A DNA stretch of 9,482 nucleotides, from assembly GCA_031277445.1 (NCBI GenBank), contig JAITMH010000208.1, positions 1-9,482 of the forward strand, given 5' to 3'. Positions within the stretch are counted from its first letter, which is position 1; each line of letters starts with the position of its first letter. This DNA comes from Burkholderiales bacterium. GTDB taxonomy: Bacteria > Pseudomonadota > Gammaproteobacteria > Burkholderiales > Casimicrobiaceae. The notes under the pieces were generated by a model. The model saw only the letters and a program-made list of their open reading frames with translations. It did no database searches and was not told the DNA's origin. The translations under genes were made by a program, and so were the position numbers. This document shows positions 6,801 through 9,482 of the stretch, piece after piece.

Positions 6801-7746
6801 GCGTCGTGCCCCACAACACCGCTTTCTTGCCGCCCGCGTTCATCGCAATGTTGCCGCCGATGCAGGAAGCGTCGGCGGAAGTCGGATCGACGGCAAACAC
6901 CCGCCCCGCCGCCGCCGCCGCGTTCATCACCTTCCGCGTCACCGCGCCGGCGCCGACGGCAAACGTCGGCGTTGCTTCGGCGTGACCCGGCAACACCATC
7001 GGTTCAACATCCGACAAATGATCGAGTTTTTCGGTGTTGATGATGATCGCGTTCGTCGTCAGCGGGATGCCGCTGCCGGTGTAGCCGGTGCCGCCACCGC
7101 GAGGAATAATCGTCAGCCCCAGCCTGATGCACCCATGCACCAGCCCGCGAACTTCTTCTTCGCTGTCGGGATACAACACGGCAATCGGATATTCGATGCG
7201 CCAGTCCGTCGCGTCGGTGACATGCGCGGCTCGCGCCAACCCGTCGAACGCGATGTTGTCCTTGTGCGTGTGCTTCGACAACACGCGCACAATGCGCCGC
7301 CGCATTTCCTGAGTGTGCGGGAACCAGTTGGCGAATGCGTCAACCGCGCCGCGTGCCGCTTCGACCAGTTGCGCAACCTTCTCGGCGCGTTCCGGCGCAT
7401 CGGCAAAACTCGCTTGCCGCCGTTTCTCGATTTCGTGCAGACGGTGGTGCATCGCTTCGACCAGAAGCGCCCGACGCTTCGGATTGTCGAGCAAATCGTC
7501 TTGCAGATACGGGTTGCGGCACACCACCCAGATGTCGCCCAACACCTCAAACAACATTCGCGCTGACCGACCGGTACGCCGCTCCAGACGCAACTGATCG
7601 AGCACGTTCCACATTGGCGCGCCAAGCAGACGGATGACGATTTCGCGATCGGAGAGCGACGTATAGTTGTACGGAATCTCGCGGAGTCGGGGTGTTCCCG
7701 GCGCCGCCATTTCGTCAGAGGGCGCGGTGTGCAATAGCTCGGTCAT
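3898..7746 (-). CDS. DUF3683 / FAD-linked oxidase / iron-sulfur (CCG-domain) fusion oxidoreductase
   Basis: A 1282-residue fusion likely oxidising a 2-hydroxy acid such as D-lactate or glycolate and passing electrons through Fe-S centres to the membrane; the substrate is not shown by the sequence. Order: an N-terminal DUF3683-type region (about 20-150). Then a PCMH-type FAD domain with [12 protein letters not shown] (215-226) and [10 protein letters not shown] (297-306). Then an FAD-oxidase C domain with [12 protein letters not shown] (689-700) and GEHGIG (734-739). Then two 4Fe-4S sites with Cys 815/818/821/825 and 877/880/883/887. Then two cysteine-rich CCG domains: Cys1030, 1062/1063, 1106/1109, and Cys1155, 1182/1183, 1230/1233. 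All key cysteines are present, so the enzyme looks intact. It combines what GlcD and GlcF (or Dld-type and LldE-like proteins) supply separately. No signal peptide or membrane helix is seen. The start ATG has only a weak AGG about 14 bases upstream. It lies 86 bases after yqaA on the same strand and may be co-transcribed. Confidence 0.9.
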   Translation of the reverse strand: MTELLHTAPSDEMAAPGTPRLREIPYNYTSLSDREIVIRLLGAPMWNVLDQLRLERRTGRSARMLFEVLGDIWVVCRNPYLQDDLLDNPKRRALLVEAMHHRLHEIEKRRQASFADAPERAEKVAQLVEAARGAVDAFANWFPHTQEMRRRIVRVLSKHTHKDNIAFDGLARAAHVTDATDWRIEYPIAVLYPDSEEEVRGLVHGCIRLGLTIIPRGGGTGYTGSGIPLTTNAIIINTEKLDHLSDVEPMVLPGHAEATPTFAVGAGAVTRKVMNAAAAAGRVFAVDPTSADASCIGGNIAMNAGGKKAVLWGTTLDNLVSWRMVTPDAQWLEVTRINHNLGKIDDAEEAVFELCWFDPDGKTVQRSETLRIPGSAFRKAGLGKDVTDKYLHGLPGIQKEGCDGIVTSARFVLYKMPPVTQTICLEFFGLAQRSTPAIVEIKRYLDTQPHGVQLAGLEHMDERYIRAVKYATKASHRGRPMMVLIGDLVGDDVDAVSRVAEEVVRIAQARDGEAFIATVDEDRQRFWAERSRTAAIAKHTNAFKLNEDVVIPLERLGDYTDGIERINIEYSLHNKLKLCDALLNFFNDPSLPQIFNRAEVKPTDAMLEERLGEARLLVKQVRARWQDFLDRLNETFLALQGHSEIVSWKKELRNPLQDLFFGLEFAPLVARCREIHAQVLRSRVFVALHMHAGDGNVHTNIPVNSDDYEMLQQGNAAVARIVALAKALGGVISGEHGIGITKLEFMSDEALKPFAEYKAKVDPHGRFNAGKLLRSADLPADLTNAYTPSFSLIGHESLILEQSDIGTIARAIKDCLRCGKCKPVCSTHVPRANSLYSPRNKILAVSLLTEAFLYEEQTRRGVSLRHFDETCDLAYHCTVCHKCFSPCPVDIDFGDVSIAMRNFLRKEKKKPFNPGAALGMMFLNLRNPLAIKTFKHLVIDLGFRLQRAANLLARRTGLPQRQTKRPPATVGKPPLKEQVIHLINKPMPDKVPLRTSRALLGIEDHTVVPILRDPQKVNGDTETVFYFPGCGAERLFSQTALATQAMLYELGVQCVLPPGYLCCGYPQIIAGDEDRGQAMVTRNRVLFHRMSTTLNYLDIKTVLVSCGTCLYELQHYGFDQIFPGSRILDIHEYLYEKGVRLEGVEDTRYLFHDPCHSPMKAYKPINVVRGLIGDGVVQNDRCCGESGTLSVARPDVSTQVRFRKEEELRKGAAQMRLDDFKGQLKVLTSCPSCLQGLSRYNRDAKTKADYIVVELARRRLGEQWMRDYVKKVLKDGIERVLL

Positions 7747-7832
7747 GATGCGTGAAACCTGTTGGAAAGCCGGTTATTTTACCGCAGGCGCCCCCTGACC
7801 GGTTTTTTCCGCGTATTTGGGTTATTTCTTAA

Positions 7833-8237
7833 TCATACGCTCGCAAAAAACACCCACGTTATCGACATATAACGCGCTCCCTTGCCGATCGCCAGCGCCA
7901 GCACCGCCTGCCACCAGCGATGCCGCAGGACGCCTGAAGCCACACACAGCGCGTCGCCGATCACCGGCACCCACGACAACAGCAACGCCCACACGCCATA
8001 GCGCTGCACCAGCGGCGGGATCGGGCGCGTGACCTTGTGCGCGAAAAAGCGACCGATGGCATACGATGTCATACCGCCCAACGTATTTCCGACCGTGGCG
8101 ACGACCACTGCCGTGACCGCCCATGCTGGCGCGAAATACAGAAAAGCCAGCAACGTCAGCTCGGAAGTTCCGGGCAACAGCGTCGCCGACAAAAACGCCG
8201 AACTGAACAGACCGGCAAGTCCCGCCCATTCAGCCAT
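7833..8237 (-). CDS. yqaA: YqaA-family (DedA/VTT-like) small inner-membrane protein
   Basis: A 134-residue, strongly hydrophobic protein, close to the usual YqaA length of about 140. Motifs fit the family: FLSATLLPGTSE (about 15-26), a following helix, GNTLGGMTSYAIGR (51-64), a loop with PLVQRYGVWALLLSWVPVIGD (80-100) and ASGVLRHRWWQAVLALAIGK (105-124). Four or so membrane segments are expected. The family is a short relative of DedA proteins, thought to be transporters or lipid scramblases; its substrate is unknown. No good ribosome site is visible, so the start could be slightly off. It shares the minus strand with the downstream oxidoreductase and is divergent from gloA, with a palindromic repeat in between. 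Confidence 0.82.
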   Translation of the reverse strand: MAEWAGLAGLFSSAFLSATLLPGTSELTLLAFLYFAPAWAVTAVVVATVGNTLGGMTSYAIGRFFAHKVTRPIPPLVQRYGVWALLLSWVPVIGDALCVASGVLRHRWWQAVLALAIGKGARYMSITWVFFASV

Positions 8238-8284
8238 GCCGGGTCACCATGCGAGCCATAGGGCACAAGCAGGAAAGGTTTTTT

Positions 8285-8328
8285 CCCCTCTCCCCTCGTG
8301 GGAGAGGGGCAGGGGGAGAGGGGGGGAG
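8285..8328. repeat. Palindromic repeat between yqaA and gloA
   Basis: CCCCTCTCCC (8285-8294) and GGGAGAGGGG (8300-8309) are a perfect 10-bp stem around CTCGT, followed by a G/A tail CAGGGGGAGAGGGGGG. It is the same family as module B of the aroE insertion (540-578) and a relative of 3816-3862. It sits in the divergent intergenic region, so it could influence transcription of either gene. Confidence 0.75.
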
Positions 8329-8424
8329 AAATATATGCGCTCGAACCAAAAGCATTCCATATTCCAACGCAGAAAATTTCAGGTATTCTTCAACCATTAA
8401 TCATTGCTTTTTCGAGAGAACATC

Positions 8425-8817
8425 ATGCGAATTTTACACACGATGCTGCGTACCGGCGATCTGGTGCGGGCGCAAGCGTTTTATACCGAAGTTCTTGGCA
8501 TGCGCGTTCTGCGCACCGTTGACCGTCCGGAACAGAAATACTCGCTTGCCTATCTGGGTTACGGCGACGAAGCCGATGAAGCTGCGCTGGAACTGACCTA
8601 CAACTACGGCACCGACCGCTACGACCTCGGCAATGCTTACGGCCACCTCGCCATCGAAGTTGACGACGCCGGGGCTGCCTGTGACGCGGCGCGTACCCAG
8701 GGCGCGAAAATTGTGCGCGAAGCAGGGCCGGTGATGGGAGGCAAAACCATTATCGCGTTCCTCGAAGATCCCGATGGCTATAAAGTCGAACTGATTGAAC
8801 GGGGTTCGCCGTATTGA
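8425..8817 (+). CDS. gloA: Lactoylglutathione lyase (glyoxalase I)
   Basis: GloA converts the hemithioacetal of methylglyoxal and glutathione into S-lactoylglutathione in the cytosol, the first step of methylglyoxal detoxification. The protein of 130 residues matches proteobacterial GloA almost end to end: HTMLRTGDL (5-13), FYTEVLGM (19-26), ELTYNYG (56-62), [11 protein letters not shown] (71-81), REAGPVMGG (98-106) and [12 protein letters not shown] (114-125). The four metal ligands known from E. coli GloA are conserved at the same numbers: His5, Glu56, His74 and Glu122. That pattern, and the lack of the long eukaryotic insertions, fits the Ni2+-type short enzyme. Start 8425 is preferred over an in-frame ATG at 8404 because GAGAGAA (8414-8420) precedes it and the family begins MRxLHTMLR. 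It is a single-gene unit divergent from yqaA. Confidence 0.95.
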   Translation: MRILHTMLRTGDLVRAQAFYTEVLGMRVLRTVDRPEQKYSLAYLGYGDEADEAALELTYNYGTDRYDLGNAYGHLAIEVDDAGAACDAARTQGAKIVREAGPVMGGKTIIAFLEDPDGYKVELIERGSPY

Positions 8818-8845
8818 TGCGGCGTCTCACACGGAGGCAATACCG

Positions 8846-8875
8846 TAGGGACGGGTTTCAAACCCGCCCTTTTGT
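8846..8875 (+). terminator. Palindrome after gloA, possible terminator or repeat
   Basis: CGGGTTT (8852-8858) and AAACCCG (8860-8866) are perfectly complementary around one base, within GTAGGGACGGGTTTCAAACC, a widely dispersed repeat. The following CCCTTTTGTTT gives a T-rich tail 30-60 bases past the gloA stop, so it could end the gloA transcript, although the loop is very tight. Confidence 0.4.
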
Positions 8876-8948
8876 TTAACAGCAAAGAACGCAAAGAAAA
8901 AAATCGGCGTCATTGCGAGGAGCGAAAGCGACGAAGCAATCCAGTTGG

Positions 8949-8976
8949 CCTCACGCGAAGGCGCGAAGCCGCGAAG
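8949..8976 (+). repeat. Left arm of perfect 28-bp inverted repeat
   Basis: Starts CCTCACGCGAAGGCGCGAAG and is exactly the reverse complement of 9143-9170. Internally it is built of GCGAAG units. Confidence 0.9.
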
Positions 8977-9084
8977 AAGAACTCAACGCCGCTCCCCCCG
9001 CTTGCGGGGGAAGAGCTTGCCCCCGAAGCGCTTTTGATCGGGGGCTGGGATGGGGGGGTGCGGGCGGGACGCCCGCGCTCCGAC

Positions 9085-9130
9085 GACAAACCCCCGTCGG
9101 CTTCGCCGACACCCCCTTTGAAAAGGGGGC
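9085..9130 (+). repeat. Copy of the module found inserted in aroE
   Basis: GACAAACCCCCG, then a variable hairpin (GTCGGC/GCCGAC), then CACCCCCTTTGAAAAGGGGG and C. The same order (GACAAACCCCCG, hairpin GCCCGCC/GGCGGGC, CACCCCCTTTGGAAAGGAGG, C) occurs on the minus strand at 539-492 inside aroE. The flanks are conserved while the hairpin arms differ but remain complementary. Confidence 0.8.
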
Positions 9131-9142
9131 TTTAAAACACAC

Positions 9143-9170
9143 CTTCGCGGCTTCGCGCCTTCGCGTGAGG
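9143..9170 (-). repeat. Right arm of perfect 28-bp inverted repeat
   Basis: Starts CTTCGCGGCTTCGCGCCTTC and is the exact reverse complement of 8949-8976, with 166 bases between the arms. Confidence 0.9.
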
Positions 9171-9327
9171 CAAAACGCTGGGATTCGCTGCGCTCATCGC
9201 CAGCCTACGATTCTTCGCTTTGCGCAGACGATCCTTTTTTCGTGCCTTTCGTGGTTAAACGCTTTTTTCTTCGCGTGAGAGCGTTTTCTGGATTGCTTCG
9301 TCACTTCATTCCTCGCAATGACGCCGG

Positions 9328-9360
9328 AGGAGCCTGGCCCCTAATTCCTGATCCCTGATC
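9328..9360. repeat. Short dispersed repeat with CCTGATCCCTGATC
   Basis: CCCCTAATTCCTGATCCCTGATC contains two tandem CTGATC units and abuts the end of the leftward gene, overlapping its stop codon (TCA at 9359-9361 on this strand). It resembles junk repeats common in repeat-rich proteobacterial intergenic DNA. Confidence 0.45.
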
Positions 9361-9482
9361 ACGCCTTCCACGCAACACCATAAAAAATCTCGAACGGCAC
9401 CGCCGCCGAACCATCGGCAATTGTCAATGCGTGCGCGGCGTCTTGTGCGCATGATGTTGTGTACGGTGTTGTACTCAGTGTC
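9359..9482 (-). CDS. C-terminus of a protein, possibly BioC-like methyltransferase (partial)
   Basis: Only the last 40 codons are present; the rest is beyond the right edge. The minus-strand frame entering at 9481 stays open to TGA at 9361-9359 and ends ADGSAAVPFEIFYGVAWKA. The final segment, a short strand with aromatic residues followed by YGxAWK, resembles the last strand of malonyl-ACP O-methyltransferase BioC (TYxVVYGHAWK in betaproteobacteria as I remember it), the enzyme that starts biotin synthesis. The match is short and from memory, so the family assignment is tentative. The stop codon coincides with the start of a dispersed repeat. Confidence 0.4.
   Translation of the reverse strand, partial: TLSTTPYTTSCAQDAAHALTIADGSAAVPFEIFYGVAWKA

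Larger units (their letters stand above)
8908..9323. repeat. Nested inverted-repeat island
   Basis: There is no gene here. The outer arms are 8908-8944 and the inverted copy 9288-9323, of the dispersed CGTCATTGCGAGGAGCG...GCAATCCAG family, matching except for one gap and a few changes. The inner arms are 8949-8976 and 9143-9170, 28 bases and perfectly inverted. The core (8992-9130) holds further hairpins: CCCCCGCTTGCGGGGG (about 8996-9011), GCGGGCGggacGCCCGC near 9060-9076, GTCGGCttcGCCGAC (9096-9110) and CCCCCTTTgaAAAGGGGG (9112-9129). On the right, 9171-9280 carries degenerate pieces resembling reverse copies of the A-rich stretch at 8876-8903. Confidence 0.85.

Noticed and set aside
6319..7566. 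Second long plus-strand frame (415 codons) opposite the oxidoreductase
   Set aside because: Same reasoning: an antisense shadow with Arg/His-rich translation and no recognisable domain.
7770..7808. Terminator-like CCGGT...ACCGG followed by TTTTTT on the plus strand
   Set aside because: No plus-strand gene ends nearby; both neighbours are on the minus strand, and the stem is only 5 bp with a long loop.
8872..9278. Overlapping open frames across the repeat island
   Set aside because: Their translations are those of dispersed palindromic repeats (PPLAGE, GWDGG, ASRLRV peptides), with no ribosome site or domain.
1..9482. CRISPR array, tRNA or rRNA genes
   Set aside because: No regularly spaced direct repeats and no tRNA or rRNA signature were seen on either strand.

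Overview
The window reads as part of a betaproteobacterial chromosome. The evidence is a very long DUF3683/FAD-oxidase/iron-sulfur fusion protein of a type I know from betaproteobacteria, a FimT/PilW/PilX-style minor pilin block, a proteobacterial GloA and an AroE. Genus cannot be fixed from sequence alone. Intergenic DNA, and in one case coding DNA, is crowded with short GC-rich palindromic repeats, so this looks like a genome undergoing repeat expansion and local gene decay.

Layout. 1-871 (minus): 5' part of aroE (shikimate dehydrogenase), running off the left edge and carrying two repeat insertions without loss of frame. 872-1801: a 930-base non-coding interval between aroE and the pilin genes. 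Its right half (about 1356-1795) is full of complementary arms and looks like a structured RNA or leader. 1802-3336 (plus): a short FimT-like prepilin and a PilW-like prepilin with Lys in place of the usual Glu at mature position +5. 3355-3738 (plus): a broken pilX, apparently split by a roughly 215-base element with TA-flanked terminal inverted repeats. 3739-3897: hairpins and a repeat between convergent genes. 3898-7746 (minus): the 1282-residue flavin/iron-sulfur oxidoreductase. 7833-8237 (minus): a YqaA/DedA-like small membrane protein. 8425-8817 (plus): gloA. 8818-9358: a dense nest of inverted repeats with no gene. 9359-9482 (minus): the C-terminus of a protein, probably a BioC-like methyltransferase.

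Functionally the genes are mostly independent: aromatic amino-acid synthesis (aroE), remnants of type IV pilus minor pilin assembly, a membrane-associated 2-hydroxy-acid-type oxidoreductase, methylglyoxal detoxification (gloA) and possibly biotin synthesis. The minor pilin block looks collapsed: the FimT is short, no pilV is visible, pilX is broken, and no pilY1 or pilE follows. The most notable observations are the in-frame repeat insertions in aroE, the unexplained structured RNA upstream of the pilins, and the nested repeat island next to gloA.
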